Source: Haemophilus parainfluenzae T3T1
Lineage (GTDB): Bacteria > Pseudomonadota > Gammaproteobacteria > Enterobacterales > Pasteurellaceae
NCBI RefSeq assembly: GCF_000210895.1
Contig: NC_015964.1
Coordinates: 1,261,501 to 1,325,500, forward strand
Length of the DNA: 64,000 bases
Reading direction: 5' to 3'
The first letter of the stretch is position 1; each line of letters begins with the position of its first letter. Positions 34,984 through 45,620 of this stretch are shown here, piece by piece. The position numbers and the translations under genes were made by a program. Below the pieces are notes generated by a model. The model did no database searches, was not told the DNA's origin, and saw only the letters and a list, made by a program, of their open reading frames with translations.

Positions 34984-34998
34984 AATGCTTGTTAACGA

Positions 34999-36087
34999 TT
35001 AATCCTTGCGCGGTGGCCAATATATGTCTTCTTTTTTGACAATACCGCGTTTGAGAATATCGGCAGCAAGGGCGGCGGTGTCAGGCGGATTTTGGTAGAA
35101 CGCTGCGTCTTCTTTACTCATTGCGGAGTAGATGCCTTTCCAATGGGTTTTGGCTGGTGGAAGAGGGAGGACTTTGTCTAGGCGTGGGAAGGTATAGAAG
35201 GTGTTGCCACTTTTGGTACCTGTCCCCATAAGGGCTTTTTCCAACTCGGCATAAGCTGCTTCGCGGACAGGATCGGCAGGGGTCGCAATAAATTTATCCA
35301 TAAGTGCCTTATTTTTGGCATAAACCATTGTCAGATTTAAGGCAGCCTTACCTCCACTTTCACTACCTTGTCGTACCGCATTGTGCATCAGCAACAGTGA
35401 TTCTTTTAGATTACCATAGCGGATTTCCTTAATCATGGACAATTCTCTCATGGCAGCAGAAAAACCCTGCCTAGCTGCGCAATCAAGCAGCAGTTCACGC
35501 GTGTTATAATCTTTAAATCGTTTATCGTAAATCTGCGCCAAATCATATTGTGCCAGCGGCACACCTAAATCTACTGCTTTTTGCAAGTAGGCAAGTCCAA
35601 GTTTGGGATTATGGCTATAGCCTGCATTACCTTCATACAAAGCGTCAAACAGCCAATAGTTTGCCATTGCCCAATTTTTGTCCAGACCATAATGCAGCCA
35701 TTTACGTGCTCGTTTCTGCAAAGGATCAAACAATGTACCGCTTGCACCTTGTACGTGAGTGTAGAGTAAGTAGAGGTTGTTAATTGCCTGATAATGTCCT
35801 TTTGATGCAGCCGCTTCGTACAAGATAATCATATTCTGCAGCTCCTGTTTATTCCTGCGTCCATCTTTGGCATGAATCAAAGTGGCAGCACGATACCAAA
35901 GATGGGATTCGGCATCGGGCGGGGAAGGTGGTGTCCAGGTTTCACAACTATATTGTGTGCGTTTGGGGTCAAATGCTTTGGGTGCAGAAAGCTTTTGAGT
36001 ATCGTTACGGTCTGATGCTGAAAATGAATTTACTCCGCAAGCAGTAATTAGCGGGATAAGTAAGAAAATGATATTACGTTTTTTCAT
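34999..36087 (-). CDS. Lipoprotein with Sel1-like repeats, function unknown
   Basis: With the start at 36087 the protein is 362 residues. It has a lipoprotein signal (MKKRNIIFLLIPLITAC, Cys17 lipidated). Sel1-type helical repeats follow (AINNLYLLY, GLAYLQKAVDLGVPLAQYDLAQIYDKRF). The C-terminal region (FYTFPRLDKVLPLPPAKTHW) resembles the DUF6396 domain. Sel1 proteins are binding scaffolds, and some are immunity lipoproteins of toxin systems, but there is no toxin gene here. Neither possible start has a good ribosome binding site. Base use looks richer in G+C than the neighbours, and the flanks are very AT-rich, suggesting acquisition. Confidence 0.65.
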   Translation of the reverse strand: MKKRNIIFLLIPLITACGVNSFSASDRNDTQKLSAPKAFDPKRTQYSCETWTPPSPPDAESHLWYRAATLIHAKDGRRNKQELQNMIILYEAAASKGHYQAINNLYLLYTHVQGASGTLFDPLQKRARKWLHYGLDKNWAMANYWLFDALYEGNAGYSHNPKLGLAYLQKAVDLGVPLAQYDLAQIYDKRFKDYNTRELLLDCAARQGFSAAMRELSMIKEIRYGNLKESLLLMHNAVRQGSESGGKAALNLTMVYAKNKALMDKFIATPADPVREAAYAELEKALMGTGTKSGNTFYTFPRLDKVLPLPPAKTHWKGIYSAMSKEDAAFYQNPPDTAALAADILKRGIVKKEDIYWPPRKD

Positions 36088-36257
36088 ATTTGAATGTGCT
36101 TTGGATGGATTAAAATTTAGTCTAAACATTCTTTTAAATAATGTAAATTATATTTTAATAATACCACCTTAAAATTAAAACTTTCATCAAAAAAAACAAA
36201 TTGATAACTTTATATTACTCATTTTTTAATGTGGTTTTTATGTTGTTTTTACAATAA

Positions 36258-36300
36258 AAAAGAGCGGTCAAAATTCACAGTGATTTTTGACCGCTCTTTG
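36258..36300 (-). terminator. Terminator of der from a co-varied uptake-sequence pair
   Basis: AAAGAGCGGTCAAAA and TTTTGACCGCTCTTT pair perfectly. Both arms carry A where the uptake core AAGTGCGGT has T (and T opposite), so the stem is kept while the uptake signal is lost. Confidence 0.8.
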
Positions 36301-36310
36301 TTTGTTAAGA

Positions 36311-37831
36311 TTAGCGTTTCGCTTTTTTGATAAACTTCATCAAGCGTTTACGTTTACGTAATTGGTTTGGTGTGAGTTTATTTTTTCTACCCGCGAATGG
36401 GTTTGAACCTTCTTGGAATAGCAAGCGGATTGGCGAACCAATAATTTTCAAACTCTTACGATAATAATTAGATAAATAACGTTTGTATGAATCCGGTAAT
36501 TTATCCATTTGGTTACCATGCACCACGATAATTGGTGGATTATAGCCACCTGGGTGAGCGTATTTTAATTTAATGCGACGCCCGCCAATCATTGGTGGCT
36601 GATGCTCATCCGTTGCCATTTGTAAAATGCGGGTGAGAAGGGACGTCGTCATTTTTTGCGTTGCACAAGCATAAGCTTCTTTAATCGAATCAAAAAGATT
36701 CCCCACGCCACTGCCGTGTAAAGCAGAAATAAAATGCACACGGGCAAAGTCGATGAAATCAAGACGGCGATCTAATTCAGATTTGACGCGATCTTTCACA
36801 TCTTGATCTAAGCCGTCCCATTTATTCACGACGATCACGAGTGAGCGTCCTGCATTTAAGATAAAGCCAAGTAGAGAGAGATCTTGGTCTGAAATGTTTT
36901 CACGCGCATCAATTGTGAGTAACACCACGTTTGCATCTTGAATCGCTTGTAATGTTTTAATGACAGAGAATTTCTCAACGGCTAAATGCACTTTTCCACG
37001 TTTACGCACACCCGCTGTATCAATCAAGGTGTATTGTTGCCCATCGCGTTCCATCGGAATGTAGATACTGTCACGCGTTGTGCCTGGCATGTCGTAAACC
37101 ACCACGCGATCTTCACCTAAAATACGATTGGTTAATGTGGATTTACCGACGTTTGGACGGCCTACAATCGCAATTTTGATATTTTTATCTTGTTCTTCTT
37201 CAAGCTCTTCGTCTAATGCGTCATCAATTAATGACGTATCTTCCTCTGAATCGAAGTCAAATTCGTGATCCCATTCATCTTTTTCTTCTTCATCAGAAGT
37301 GCGGTCATTTTCTGCTTCGTTTTCTTGTAATTTTTCCGCTAAAGGGGCAAGTACTTGCTCCATTAACTGGGTTACACCACGACCTTGTGATGCGGCAATT
37401 TGTTCAATTTCACCTAAGCCTAATTGATAGAATTCCGCACAGTGTGAATCTGCATCAATACCATCAGTTTTGTTTGCCACCACGACGGTTGTTTTATTCG
37501 TACGTTGGCGTAAGTAGTTGGCAATACCAATGTCTGCAGCCGTTAAACCTGCGCGCGCATCCACTAAGAAAAGCACGACATCGGCTTCTTCAATCGCTAA
37601 TAAGGATTGTTCTGCCATTTTTTCTTCAACGCCTTCTTCTGTGCCATCAATACCGCCGGTATCGATCACAATAAAATCATAGCCAGAAATATTGGCATGA
37701 CCGTATTTACGATCTCGGGTTAAGCCAGGAAAGTCAGCGACAAGTGCATCGCGAGTACGGGTTAAACGGTTGAATAGGGTGGATTTGCCTACGTTTGGGC
37801 GACCCACTAAGGCAACGACAGGAGTTGTCAT
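36311..37831 (-). CDS. der: GTPase Der (EngA)
   Basis: An essential 50S assembly GTPase with two G domains in tandem, each with GRPNVGKST. The second has TAGVRKRGK and NKWD. A long acidic linker between the domains ([19 protein letters not shown] and more) is typical of the gamma-proteobacterial protein. A C-terminal KH-like domain ends in a basic tail. The total of 506 residues fits. It is alone on its strand, between a tRNA-Asp pair and the lipoprotein gene. Confidence 0.97.
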   Translation of the reverse strand: MTTPVVALVGRPNVGKSTLFNRLTRTRDALVADFPGLTRDRKYGHANISGYDFIVIDTGGIDGTEEGVEEKMAEQSLLAIEEADVVLFLVDARAGLTAADIGIANYLRQRTNKTTVVVANKTDGIDADSHCAEFYQLGLGEIEQIAASQGRGVTQLMEQVLAPLAEKLQENEAENDRTSDEEEKDEWDHEFDFDSEEDTSLIDDALDEELEEEQDKNIKIAIVGRPNVGKSTLTNRILGEDRVVVYDMPGTTRDSIYIPMERDGQQYTLIDTAGVRKRGKVHLAVEKFSVIKTLQAIQDANVVLLTIDARENISDQDLSLLGFILNAGRSLVIVVNKWDGLDQDVKDRVKSELDRRLDFIDFARVHFISALHGSGVGNLFDSIKEAYACATQKMTTSLLTRILQMATDEHQPPMIGGRRIKLKYAHPGGYNPPIIVVHGNQMDKLPDSYKRYLSNYYRKSLKIIGSPIRLLFQEGSNPFAGRKNKLTPNQLRKRKRLMKFIKKAKR

Positions 37832-37902
37832 AAAAATATCTCTGTAAAATGTAAATTTGGTTAATTATAGCGAATGTTGGCTGGCAGGTAAAATTCGGGC
37901 AT

Positions 37903-37926
37903 AAAAAAAGCACCTTCTGGTGCTTC
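37903..37926 (-). terminator. Terminator of the tRNA-Asp unit
   Basis: AAGCACC and GGTGCTT form a 7-bp stem with a TTCT loop, followed on the minus strand by seven Ts, 17 bases after the tRNA 3' end. Confidence 0.85.
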
Positions 37927-37942
37927 ATTATCTCGGCTTAAT

Positions 37943-38019
37943 TGGCGGAATGGACGGGACTCGAACCCGCGACCCCCTGCGTGACAGGCAGGTATTCTAA
38001 CCAGCTGAACTACCACTCC
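37943..38019 (-). tRNA. tRNA-Asp (GTC), copy 2
   Basis: A 77-nt cloverleaf on the minus strand with anticodon GTC (loop context CTGCCTGTCACGCAGG), T-loop GTTCGAG and encoded CCA (TGG at 37943-37945). The acceptor stem is GGAGTGG with CCATTCC and discriminator G. It is identical to the gene at 38047 and is separated from it by 27 bases. Confidence 0.97.
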
Positions 38020-38046
38020 GTGAGTATATTAAGACAAGTTTTAAAT

Positions 38047-38123
38047 TGGCGGAATGGACGGGACTCGAACCCGCGACCCCCTGCGTGACAGGCAGGTATT
38101 CTAACCAGCTGAACTACCACTCC
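38047..38123 (-). tRNA. tRNA-Asp (GTC), copy 1
   Basis: Identical in sequence to the neighbouring tRNA-Asp, with encoded CCA at 38047-38049 and anticodon GTC. The tandem pair is probably one transcript. The four bases just after the 3' end are also the same in both copies. Confidence 0.97.
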
Positions 38124-38210
38124 GCTAAGTGCTGGGTATAATAATGATGAACGTTAAAACCGTCAATCTTTTTTTTCTTTTTTATGTTTATCTGATTAAT
38201 AGATAACCGA

Positions 38211-38972
38211 TTAATGTGAGGTTTCGTCACTCGTACGAATAGACCAAAAACATTTGCCGTCGCTTTTTTTATTGACCAATTTAAGGAAATCCAAATGGGC
38301 TTGGATTTCATCATCAGTGGGTTGTAACACTTTTAAATTTTGCGAAAAATTGACCGTACTTTGACGATCTTGCATATTGGCACCAGCTTGGATAATTGAA
38401 ATATCCGCATGATCTTCATCAAATAGACTGGTTTGCCCGCCCGTCATGGACAAATAAACGTCGGCTAAAATCTCCGCATCCAGTAACGCACCGTGGAGTG
38501 TTCGTTTGCTGTTATCAATGCCTAAACGATCACACAAGGCATCTAAGCTATTACGTTTTCCCGGGTACATTTGGCGCGCCATTTGCAACGTATCAGTGAC
38601 GAGGCAAATGTCGGTCGTTTTGATATCTAACCCGAGTTTACGGAATTCATAGTCCATAAAGCCCACGTCGAAGGGGGCGTTGTGAATCAGCAGTTCGGCA
38701 CCACGAATATATTCAATAAAGTCCTGTGCAATCGTTTTGAAATCCGGTTTATCCGCAAGCATTTCATCCGTAATACCGTGAACTTTAATGGCATCAGGAT
38801 CAACCAAACGATCCGGCTTAATATAAATGTGAAAATTATTGCCCGTATATTTGCGGTTGATCATTTCCACCGCGCCAATTTCAATAATGCAATGTCCTTC
38901 GTAATGTGCGCCAATTTGGTTCATACCGGTGGTTTCAGTATCTAGTACAATTTGGCGATCCGGATTTATCAT
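38211..38972 (-). CDS. dnaQ: DNA polymerase III epsilon subunit (proofreading exonuclease)
   Basis: Supplies 3'-5' editing in the replicative polymerase core. The 253-residue protein has Exo I DTETTG, Exo II-like [16 protein letters not shown] and Exo [18 protein letters not shown]. Its C-terminal tail would bind the alpha subunit. It is divergent from rnhA with 59 bases between starts, the conserved gammaproteobacterial arrangement. Confidence 0.96.
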   Translation of the reverse strand: MINPDRQIVLDTETTGMNQIGAHYEGHCIIEIGAVEMINRKYTGNNFHIYIKPDRLVDPDAIKVHGITDEMLADKPDFKTIAQDFIEYIRGAELLIHNAPFDVGFMDYEFRKLGLDIKTTDICLVTDTLQMARQMYPGKRNSLDALCDRLGIDNSKRTLHGALLDAEILADVYLSMTGGQTSLFDEDHADISIIQAGANMQDRQSTVNFSQNLKVLQPTDDEIQAHLDFLKLVNKKSDGKCFWSIRTSDETSH

Positions 38973-39031
38973 TGTTCTACCTATTTGTTTCCTTTAAAAT
39001 ACTGCCTATTTTACACAAGCTCGAATTAGTT

Positions 39032-39493
39032 ATGCAAAAACAGATTGAAATTTTTACGGATGGATCTTGCCTAGGCAATCCGGGAGCCGGTGGCATAGGG
39101 ATTGTCCTGCGCTATAAACAGCATGAAAAACATATTTCAAAAGGGTATTTCAAAACCACCAATAATCGCATGGAATTACGAGCTGTGATTGAGGCTTTAA
39201 ATAGCTTAAAAGAGCCTTGCCATGTAACGCTTTATAGCGATAGCCAATATATGAAAAATGGCATCACGCAATGGATTTACAATTGGAAGAAAAACAATTG
39301 GAAAGCCAGCACGGGCAAAGCGGTAAAAAATCAGGATTTATGGATTGCGTTAGATCAGGCGATTCAAACCCATAACATTGATTGGCAGTGGGTGAAAGGC
39401 CATTCAGGCCATCGTGAAAATGAAATTTGTGATGAATTAGCCAAACAAGGCGCAGAAAATCCGACCTTCGAAGATATCGGTTACGAAGGCTAG
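39032..39493 (+). CDS. rnhA: Ribonuclease HI
   Basis: Degrades RNA in RNA-DNA hybrids. With the start at 39032 the protein is 153 residues, near the E. coli size. The acidic active site is visible in [14 protein letters not shown], the Glu of [24 protein letters not shown] and the final Asp of [12 protein letters not shown]. The frame is open further upstream into the dnaQ gene, but the conserved start is [12 protein letters not shown]. It is divergent from dnaQ. Confidence 0.96.
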   Translation: MQKQIEIFTDGSCLGNPGAGGIGIVLRYKQHEKHISKGYFKTTNNRMELRAVIEALNSLKEPCHVTLYSDSQYMKNGITQWIYNWKKNNWKASTGKAVKNQDLWIALDQAIQTHNIDWQWVKGHSGHRENEICDELAKQGAENPTFEDIGYEG

Positions 39494-39517
39494 TCTGCAC
39501 CTTATTTTAAAGTGTGG

Positions 39518-40378
39518 TTATTCTTGATAACGAATTAAACCTTCCTGCTGTGTGGTGGCAATTAATGCGCCATCTGCAGCAAAAATTTGTCCTCTCGCTA
39601 AACCACGCCCTGCAAAAGCATTGTTACTTTCAATGGCATGTAAGTGCCAATTATTTAAATTGAAAGGGCGGTGGAACCAAATACTGTGGTCGATCGTGGC
39701 CACTTTCATCCCTTTCTGTAAAAAGCCTTTCCCGTGTGGGTGAAGTGCGGTCAAAATACAGTGGAAATCAGAAAAATACGCTAAAAGACATTGTTGCGTC
39801 TGCAAATCTAATGGTGCTTCTCCATTGGTTTTAAACCAAGCATATTGTTCTGGCGGCAGTTCTTGACCATCAAATGGATTGTTCAAATATCGGCTATGAA
39901 TCTGAAATGGTCGCTCTTGAGCAAATTTTTCACTCAAGCTTTCAGGTAAAGTTTGCGCTACTTTTAACATGATTTCGTGTTCATCAATACATTGCTCAGG
40001 GCCTGGCACTTCCGGCATAGCTGATTGGTGGTCAAAGCCTTCTTCAGGTACTTGAAATGAGGCGGTGACGTGGCAAATCACATTTTTATGCTGAATGGCT
40101 TTTACGCGTAATGCAGAAAAGTTGCGTCCTTCACGTAAGGTTTCTACATCATAAATAATCGGGTATTGACTGTCGCCAGGCGCTAAAAAGTAAGCATGGC
40201 AGGAATGGAGTACGCGCTCCGGCGGGGCAACTTGCATTGCAGCAGAAAGAGATTGTGCTACAACTTGACCGCCAAACACTTGACGAAAACCTAAGTCTTC
40301 ACTTGCACCACGAAAGATAAGATCATCAATTTTTTCTAGTTTTAACAATTCGATGAGTTGATTTAATTTATCCGACAT
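39518..40378 (-). CDS. tesB: Acyl-CoA thioesterase II
   Basis: Hydrolyses acyl-CoA to free fatty acid and CoA. The 286-residue double-hotdog protein has the N-terminal block RGASEDLGFRQVFGGQVVAQSL and the C-terminal catalytic region (DHSIWFHRPFN, GRGLARGQIF). The start at 40378 fits the family (MSDKLNQLIELLKLEKI), with an AAAGGAAAAA box upstream. The frame extends 31 codons further but crosses the ychF terminator. Confidence 0.93.
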   Translation of the reverse strand: MSDKLNQLIELLKLEKIDDLIFRGASEDLGFRQVFGGQVVAQSLSAAMQVAPPERVLHSCHAYFLAPGDSQYPIIYDVETLREGRNFSALRVKAIQHKNVICHVTASFQVPEEGFDHQSAMPEVPGPEQCIDEHEIMLKVAQTLPESLSEKFAQERPFQIHSRYLNNPFDGQELPPEQYAWFKTNGEAPLDLQTQQCLLAYFSDFHCILTALHPHGKGFLQKGMKVATIDHSIWFHRPFNLNNWHLHAIESNNAFAGRGLARGQIFAADGALIATTQQEGLIRYQE

Positions 40379-40401
40379 TGTTTTTTTCCTTTTATAAATA
40401 C

Positions 40402-40427
40402 AAAAAGACCGCATAATCATGCGGTCT
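40402..40427 (-). terminator. Terminator of ychF
   Basis: AGACCGCAT and ATGCGGTCT form a perfect 9-bp stem with a 4-base loop, followed on the minus strand by five Ts, 10 bases after the ychF stop. Confidence 0.85.
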
Positions 40428-40436
40428 GAAGTGTTT

Positions 40437-41528
40437 TTATACGTTAAAGCGGAAGTGCATGACATCACCATCTTGGACGATGTAGTCCTTACCTTCTAAG
40501 CGCCATTTACCCGCTTCTTTTGCACCGTTTTCACCTTTGAATTGGATGAAGTCATCGTAAGCAATCACTTCTGCACGGATGAAGCCTTTTTCAAAGTCTG
40601 TGTGGATTACAGCGGCCGCTTTAGGGGCGGTTGCACCAACAGAAACTGTCCATGCGCGCACTTCTTTCACACCTGCAGTGAAGTAGGTTTGAAGATTTAA
40701 TAAAGCATAACCTGCACGAATTACACGGTTTAAACCAGGTTCATCAATGCCAAGATCCTGTAAGAATTCGATTTTTTCATCGTCATCAAGCTCAGCAATT
40801 TCTGCTTCAATCGCCGCACATACAGGCACCACAACAGAGCCTTCTTTTTCTGCAAACTCACGTACTTTGTCTAAATACGGGTTATTTTCAAAACCGTCTT
40901 CATTTACGTTCGCAATGTACATGGTTGGTTTTAATGTGAGGAAGTTATAGCTTTTAATTGCTAATAACTCATCTTTATCTAAAGGAACAGAACGAATCAT
41001 GCCTGCTTCAGAAAGTACAGGAAGGATTTTTTCCATCACAGAAAGCTCAAATTTTGCGTCTTTATCGCCACCTTTAGCACGTTTTTGTAAACGTTGGATG
41101 GCACGTTCGCAGCTGTCTAAGTCAGCAAGGGCTAATTCGGTATTGATGGTTTCGATATCGCTTAATGGATCGATTTTACCTGCAACGTGCACGATGTCAT
41201 CATTTTCAAAGCAACGAACAACATGACCAATCGCATCAGTTTCACGGATGTTAGCTAGGAATTTATTTCCTAAGCCTTCACCTTTACTTGCACCCGCAAC
41301 TAAGCCAGCGATATCCACAAATTCCATGGTGGTTGGCAACACACGTTCAGGTTTAACAATTTCCGCTAACGCATCTAAACGCGGATCCGGCATTGGTACC
41401 ACGCCAGTATTTGGTTCGATGGTACAGAACGGATAGTTTGCCGCTTCGATCCCGGCTTTGGTTAATGCATTAAAAAGGGTAGATTTACCGACATTTGGCA
41501 AACCAACGATACCACATTTAAATCCCAT
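40437..41528 (-). CDS. ychF: Ribosome-binding ATPase YchF
   Basis: A 363-residue P-loop protein of the Obg family that prefers ATP. G1 [14 protein letters not shown] is near the N-terminus and G3 [17 protein letters not shown] follows. The NVNED block replaces the GTP-specific NKxD motif, as expected for YchF, and a C-terminal TGS-type domain ends in [13 protein letters not shown]. It lies directly downstream of pth, as in E. coli. Confidence 0.96.
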   Translation of the reverse strand: MGFKCGIVGLPNVGKSTLFNALTKAGIEAANYPFCTIEPNTGVVPMPDPRLDALAEIVKPERVLPTTMEFVDIAGLVAGASKGEGLGNKFLANIRETDAIGHVVRCFENDDIVHVAGKIDPLSDIETINTELALADLDSCERAIQRLQKRAKGGDKDAKFELSVMEKILPVLSEAGMIRSVPLDKDELLAIKSYNFLTLKPTMYIANVNEDGFENNPYLDKVREFAEKEGSVVVPVCAAIEAEIAELDDDEKIEFLQDLGIDEPGLNRVIRAGYALLNLQTYFTAGVKEVRAWTVSVGATAPKAAAVIHTDFEKGFIRAEVIAYDDFIQFKGENGAKEAGKWRLEGKDYIVQDGDVMHFRFNV

Positions 41529-41595
41529 GATGTTTTCCTTATTGTGAGCGTAAGTGCGGTTAAAATTTATGGTGTTTTTTCACTGCACTTTTGAG

Positions 41596-42180
41596 TTAAA
41601 TTTTAAAACTGTTTAAGCGATTGGTGGCTTTCACCATGCCTTCTTTGAAAAGCAATTCAATGCAATCGGTGGCTTCGTCTAAAGCTTTATCGAGCGCTTC
41701 TCTTTCTGCTGGTGCGGGTTTGTTAAGCACAAAACCTGAAACTAAATCACGGTGTCCAGGATGGCCAATGCCAATGCGTAAACGATAGAAATTGTTGCTG
41801 TTACCAAGCTGAGCCACGATATCTTTTAAACCATTGTGACCGCCATGTCCGCCACCTTGTTTGAGTTTTACGGTGCCCGGCGGTAAGTCTAATTCATCGT
41901 GTAGCACTAAAATTTCTTCTGGTTTGATGCGATAAAAATTAGCAAGAGCCCCTACGGCTTTTCCGCTCAAATTCATAAACGTCGTTGGCACTAAAAAACG
42001 GACTTCTTTGCCGTTAATCAGTGTTTTTCCTACATAACCGAAGAATTTATTTTCTGCATTAAGCGAAACATTAAAGCGACGAGCCAAACGCTCAATCAGC
42101 CATTCACCTGCATTGTGGCGGGTTTCCGCATATTTATCGCCAGGGTTTCCCAGCCCCACGATGAGTTTAATTTCAGACAT
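41596..42180 (-). CDS. pth: Peptidyl-tRNA hydrolase
   Basis: Releases tRNA from stalled peptidyl-tRNA. The 194-residue protein has the signature [17 protein letters not shown] with its catalytic His, HDELDLPPG and [13 protein letters not shown]. It sits 67 bases upstream of ychF with a degenerate uptake pair in the gap. Confidence 0.97.
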   Translation of the reverse strand: MSEIKLIVGLGNPGDKYAETRHNAGEWLIERLARRFNVSLNAENKFFGYVGKTLINGKEVRFLVPTTFMNLSGKAVGALANFYRIKPEEILVLHDELDLPPGTVKLKQGGGHGGHNGLKDIVAQLGNSNNFYRLRIGIGHPGHRDLVSGFVLNKPAPAEREALDKALDEATDCIELLFKEGMVKATNRLNSFKI

Positions 42181-42240
42181 AGTTTTCTGCTTGAATAAAA
42201 ATAGTGGCGTATTGTAGCGAAAAAGGGCTAATTTCTCAAT

Positions 42241-42657
42241 CTATAAGGCTAAGACTAAAACGCCCGAGAGAATTAATAGACTTCCTATGACTAATTTCAT
42301 ACTTAAGGGTTCACCTAACAATACCACGCCTAAAATAATGGCTATCACCACACTGAGTTTATCAATGGGCGCAACCCAAGAGGCGGGCGCCATTTGTAAC
42401 GCGCGATAATAACAAAGCCAAGATAGGCCCGTAGCAACACCTGAAAGAATTAAAAAAGTGAGTGGTTTTGCCGCAATATGTTGTGGTAGTTGCCATTCAT
42501 TGCGGGCGCTAATGATACCCGCTGTAACGAGTAAAACCACAATCGTACGGATAAAGGTCGCGAGATTGCTGTTAATGCCTTCAACGCCTAATTTGCCTAA
42601 AATAGCGGTAAGTCCAGCGAAAAAGGCTGAACCAATGGCAAAAAATACCCAATTCAT
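42241..42657 (-). CDS. Single-domain EamA/DMT-family membrane transporter
   Basis: A 138-residue protein with about five membrane helices, corresponding to one EamA half (SWLCYYRALQMAPASWVAPIDKLSV is the family signature, from about residue 80; GEPLSMKLVIGSLLILSGV follows). Full DMT transporters have two such halves, so this one probably works as a dimer. Substrate unknown. It is divergent from rnfH. Confidence 0.8.
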   Translation of the reverse strand: MNWVFFAIGSAFFAGLTAILGKLGVEGINSNLATFIRTIVVLLVTAGIISARNEWQLPQHIAAKPLTFLILSGVATGLSWLCYYRALQMAPASWVAPIDKLSVVIAIILGVVLLGEPLSMKLVIGSLLILSGVLVLAL

Positions 42658-42738
42658 GATGAACTCCTGATTTTATCGTTAATATTGACCGCACTTTTCC
42701 GCTATAATAACGGAAAACTCATTAAGACAGAATAAGAC

Positions 42739-43065
42739 ATGAACCAAATTAATATTGAAATCGCTTATGCCTTGCCGGATCGCTATTATTTAAAATCCTT
42801 CAAAGTGGATGAAGGCACGATGATCCAAACGGCTATTTTGCAATCAGGCATTTTACAACAGTTTACAGAGATTGATTTGCGCGAGAATAAAGTCGGGATT
42901 TATTCCCGTCCTGCAAAATTAACGGATCAATTAAAAGATGGCGATCGTATTGAGATTTACCGTCCATTATTAGCGGATCCTAAAGAAATTCGTCGTAAAC
43001 GTGCAGCAGAGCAAGCCAAAGCCGCACAAGAAAAAGCCCAACAAGAAAAACAGGAAAAGGAGTAA
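42739..43065 (+). CDS. rnfH: RnfH-family ubiquitin-like protein
   Basis: A 108-residue beta-grasp protein (INIEIAYALPDRYYLKSFKV, then GDRIEIYRPLLADPKEIRRKRA) with a charged, Ala/Lys/Gln-rich C-terminal tail. The family is often called RnfH or RatB, and its function is unsettled. It ends four bases before the roxA start, so the two are co-transcribed. Confidence 0.85.
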   Translation: MNQINIEIAYALPDRYYLKSFKVDEGTMIQTAILQSGILQQFTEIDLRENKVGIYSRPAKLTDQLKDGDRIEIYRPLLADPKEIRRKRAAEQAKAAQEKAQQEKQEKE

Positions 43066-43069
43066 AAAA

Positions 43070-44281
43070 ATGACCGCACTTTCCAACCAATATTGTCTGC
43101 CTGAGGGCATTACCCCTGAAATTTTCCTGCGTGATTATTGGCAGAAAAAACCATTGATTATTCGTAATGGCTTGCCTGAAATTGTTGGTCAATTTGAGCC
43201 TGACGATATCATCGAATTAGCACAAGGCGAAGAGGTGACCGCGCGTTTAGTCAAAACTTTTTCAGATGATAATTGGAAAGTGTTTTTCAGTCCGTTATCT
43301 GAAGAAGATTTTGCAGATGTACCCGAAAAATGGTCGGTGCTCGTTCAAAATCTAGAACAATGGAGTACAGAACTCGGTCAGCTTTGGAATAAATTTGGCT
43401 TTATCCCACAGTGGCAACGCGACGATATTATGGTGTCCTATGCACCTAAAGGTGGTTCCGTTGGTAAACATTATGACGAATATGATGTGTTCTTAGTACA
43501 AGGCTATGGTCATCGCCGTTGGCAACTAGGTAAATGGTGCGATTCTTCCACTGAATTCAAACCGAATCAGCCCATCCGTATTTTCGATGATATGGGCGAA
43601 TTGGTGATTGATGAAGTGATGAATCCGGGCGATATTCTTTATATTCCGGCTCGTATGTCGCATTACGGTGTGGCAGAAGATGATTGTTTGACCTTTTCTT
43701 TTGGTTTGCGTTACCCGAATTTAGCAGACATTTTCGATAACGTGAACAAAGCGTTTTGTCATCAAGATCCTGAATTGAATTTAAGCGAATTCCAATTACC
43801 GTTACGCTTAACACAATCAGAGCAAAGTACGGGCAAATTGGCGGATGAAAATATTCAGGCGATGAAAAAACAATTCTTAGCGAAATTGGCAGAGTCAGAA
43901 GCCTTTGATGCCTTATTTAAACAAGCAGTAGCAGGTACAGTGAGTTCACGTCGTTATGAAATGTTAGTATCGGATGAGATGTCCGATCCTGACGAAGTGC
44001 GGTCAATTTTAGAAGAGGAACAAGGTGTATTAATGCAGGACAATAACTGCAAATTGCTTTACACCGAAAATCCGCTCCGCATTTATGCGAATGGCGAATG
44101 GTTGGATGAAGTGAATGTTATTGAAGCGGAAGTATTGAAACGTCTTTCCGATGGTGAAGCGCTAGATTGGGCATTCTTAAATAATTTAGTGAATGATACA
44201 GAAGATCCTGAAAGTACAATGGAATTATTGCTCGATTCGATTTGTAACTGGTTAGATGACGGTTGGGTGTTGATTGAATAA
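43070..44281 (+). CDS. roxA: JmjC-type ribosomal protein arginine hydroxylase (RoxA/YcfD)
   Basis: A 2-oxoglutarate/iron oxygenase that hydroxylates an arginine of ribosomal protein L16. The 403-residue protein has the cupin iron site [11 protein letters not shown] (HxD) and the distal His in [13 protein letters not shown], then a C-terminal winged-helix dimerisation part. The start at 43070 ([13 protein letters not shown]) is encoded by an uptake sequence (ATGACCGCACTTTCC) and has AAGGAG upstream. Its stop overlaps the xseA start (TAATG). Confidence 0.92.
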   Translation: MTALSNQYCLPEGITPEIFLRDYWQKKPLIIRNGLPEIVGQFEPDDIIELAQGEEVTARLVKTFSDDNWKVFFSPLSEEDFADVPEKWSVLVQNLEQWSTELGQLWNKFGFIPQWQRDDIMVSYAPKGGSVGKHYDEYDVFLVQGYGHRRWQLGKWCDSSTEFKPNQPIRIFDDMGELVIDEVMNPGDILYIPARMSHYGVAEDDCLTFSFGLRYPNLADIFDNVNKAFCHQDPELNLSEFQLPLRLTQSEQSTGKLADENIQAMKKQFLAKLAESEAFDALFKQAVAGTVSSRRYEMLVSDEMSDPDEVRSILEEEQGVLMQDNNCKLLYTENPLRIYANGEWLDEVNVIEAEVLKRLSDGEALDWAFLNNLVNDTEDPESTMELLLDSICNWLDDGWVLIE

Positions 44282-45600
44282 TGTCTGAAAACATTTACTC
44301 CGTTTCCCAGCTTAACAGCGCCGCTCGCCAAATGCTAGAAGGGAGTTTTTCACAGATTTGGCTTACAGGGGAGATTTCTAATTTCACTCAACCTGTGTCA
44401 GGGCATTGGTATTTAACGCTTAAAGATGAAAATGCCCAGGTTCGCGGTGCCATGTTCCGCATGAAAAATTTGCGGGTGGGATTTCGTCCGCAAAACGGCA
44501 TGCAGGTCTTGGTGCGGGCGAATGTCAGTTTATATGAATCTCGCGGTGATTATCAGCTGATTATTGAATCTATGCACCCTGCTGGCGAAGGATTATTGCA
44601 ACAGCAATTTGAAGCGCTAAAAATGAAATTGGCGGCTGAAGGGTTGTTTGCACAAAACTTAAAGAAAAGCTTACCGGAATTTGCTAAAGCAGTAGGTATT
44701 GTGACCTCTTCGACTGGTGCCGCATTGCAAGATATTCTGCATATTTTGGCTCGCCGAGATCCCAGTTTAAAAGTGGTGATTTATCCAACGGCAGTGCAGG
44801 GCAAAGAAGCAACGGCTGAAATCGTCCAAATAATTGAACTCGCTAATGCGCGTCAAGAAGTGGATGTATTGATCGTCGGTCGAGGTGGTGGTTCCTTAGA
44901 AGATCTTTGGTGCTTTAATGAAGAAGAAGTGGCACGTGCGATTTTCCGTTCTAATTTACCGATTATCAGTGCAGTCGGTCACGAAACGGATGTTACCATT
45001 GCAGATTTTGTAGCTGATTTACGAGCGCCGACGCCGTCTGCAGCGGCAGAGTTAGTGAGTCGCAATCAGCAGGAATTACTTCAACAGTTAGCCTATAAAC
45101 AACAGCGTTTGGAGATGGCGTTAGATCGTATTTTTAGTCATCAACAACAACGTTTACAACAGTTACGTTTACGTCTGCAAAATCAACATCCGCAAAATCA
45201 ATTATTGATGCAGAAAGCCAGAACAGAACAATTACATCATCGTTTAGTTTTGGCAATGCAGCGCCAAGTGGATAAAACGCAGCAAAAATTGACCGCACTT
45301 TCAGCACGCTTAAAACAAAATCCGTTGCCTTATCGGTTGCAAAAACAATCCCAATATTTAGCTCAGTTACAAGTGCGGTTAAATTTAGGGGCGAATCGTC
45401 AAGTCACGGAACGTCAAAATAAATTGGCAACATTGTGTGGCAAGTTAGATGGATTAAGTCCATTAAAAGTATTAGCGCGAGGATATTCCATCGCGGAAGA
45501 TGTCAAAGGACATGCCATTGTGAGTGTGAAGCAAGTCAAAACAGGTGACACCATTAAAACGAAGGTAGCAGATGGGGAGATAACCAGCCGCGTTTGTTAA
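44281..45600 (+). CDS. xseA: Exodeoxyribonuclease VII large subunit
   Basis: A single-strand DNA exonuclease subunit. The 439-residue protein has an N-terminal OB fold ([34 protein letters not shown]), the catalytic core with [19 protein letters not shown] and [16 protein letters not shown], and a long Gln-rich coiled-coil. The coding region contains two uptake signals near 45290 and 45370. It is coupled to roxA by a one-base overlap. The small subunit gene is not in this window. Confidence 0.96.
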   Translation: MSENIYSVSQLNSAARQMLEGSFSQIWLTGEISNFTQPVSGHWYLTLKDENAQVRGAMFRMKNLRVGFRPQNGMQVLVRANVSLYESRGDYQLIIESMHPAGEGLLQQQFEALKMKLAAEGLFAQNLKKSLPEFAKAVGIVTSSTGAALQDILHILARRDPSLKVVIYPTAVQGKEATAEIVQIIELANARQEVDVLIVGRGGGSLEDLWCFNEEEVARAIFRSNLPIISAVGHETDVTIADFVADLRAPTPSAAAELVSRNQQELLQQLAYKQQRLEMALDRIFSHQQQRLQQLRLRLQNQHPQNQLLMQKARTEQLHHRLVLAMQRQVDKTQQKLTALSARLKQNPLPYRLQKQSQYLAQLQVRLNLGANRQVTERQNKLATLCGKLDGLSPLKVLARGYSIAEDVKGHAIVSVKQVKTGDTIKTKVADGEITSRVC

Positions 45601-45620
45601 TTTAAATAAATTTTTAATGT

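Noticed and set aside
37216-37674. Open frame of 152 codons opposite der
   Set aside because: It lies opposite the acidic linker and first G domain of der and has no family resemblance or ribosome binding site.
37943-38123. Tandem tRNA-Asp genes as an integration site
   Set aside because: No integrase, no att-like partial tRNA copy and no foreign genes nearby. The pair is an ordinary duplicated tRNA.
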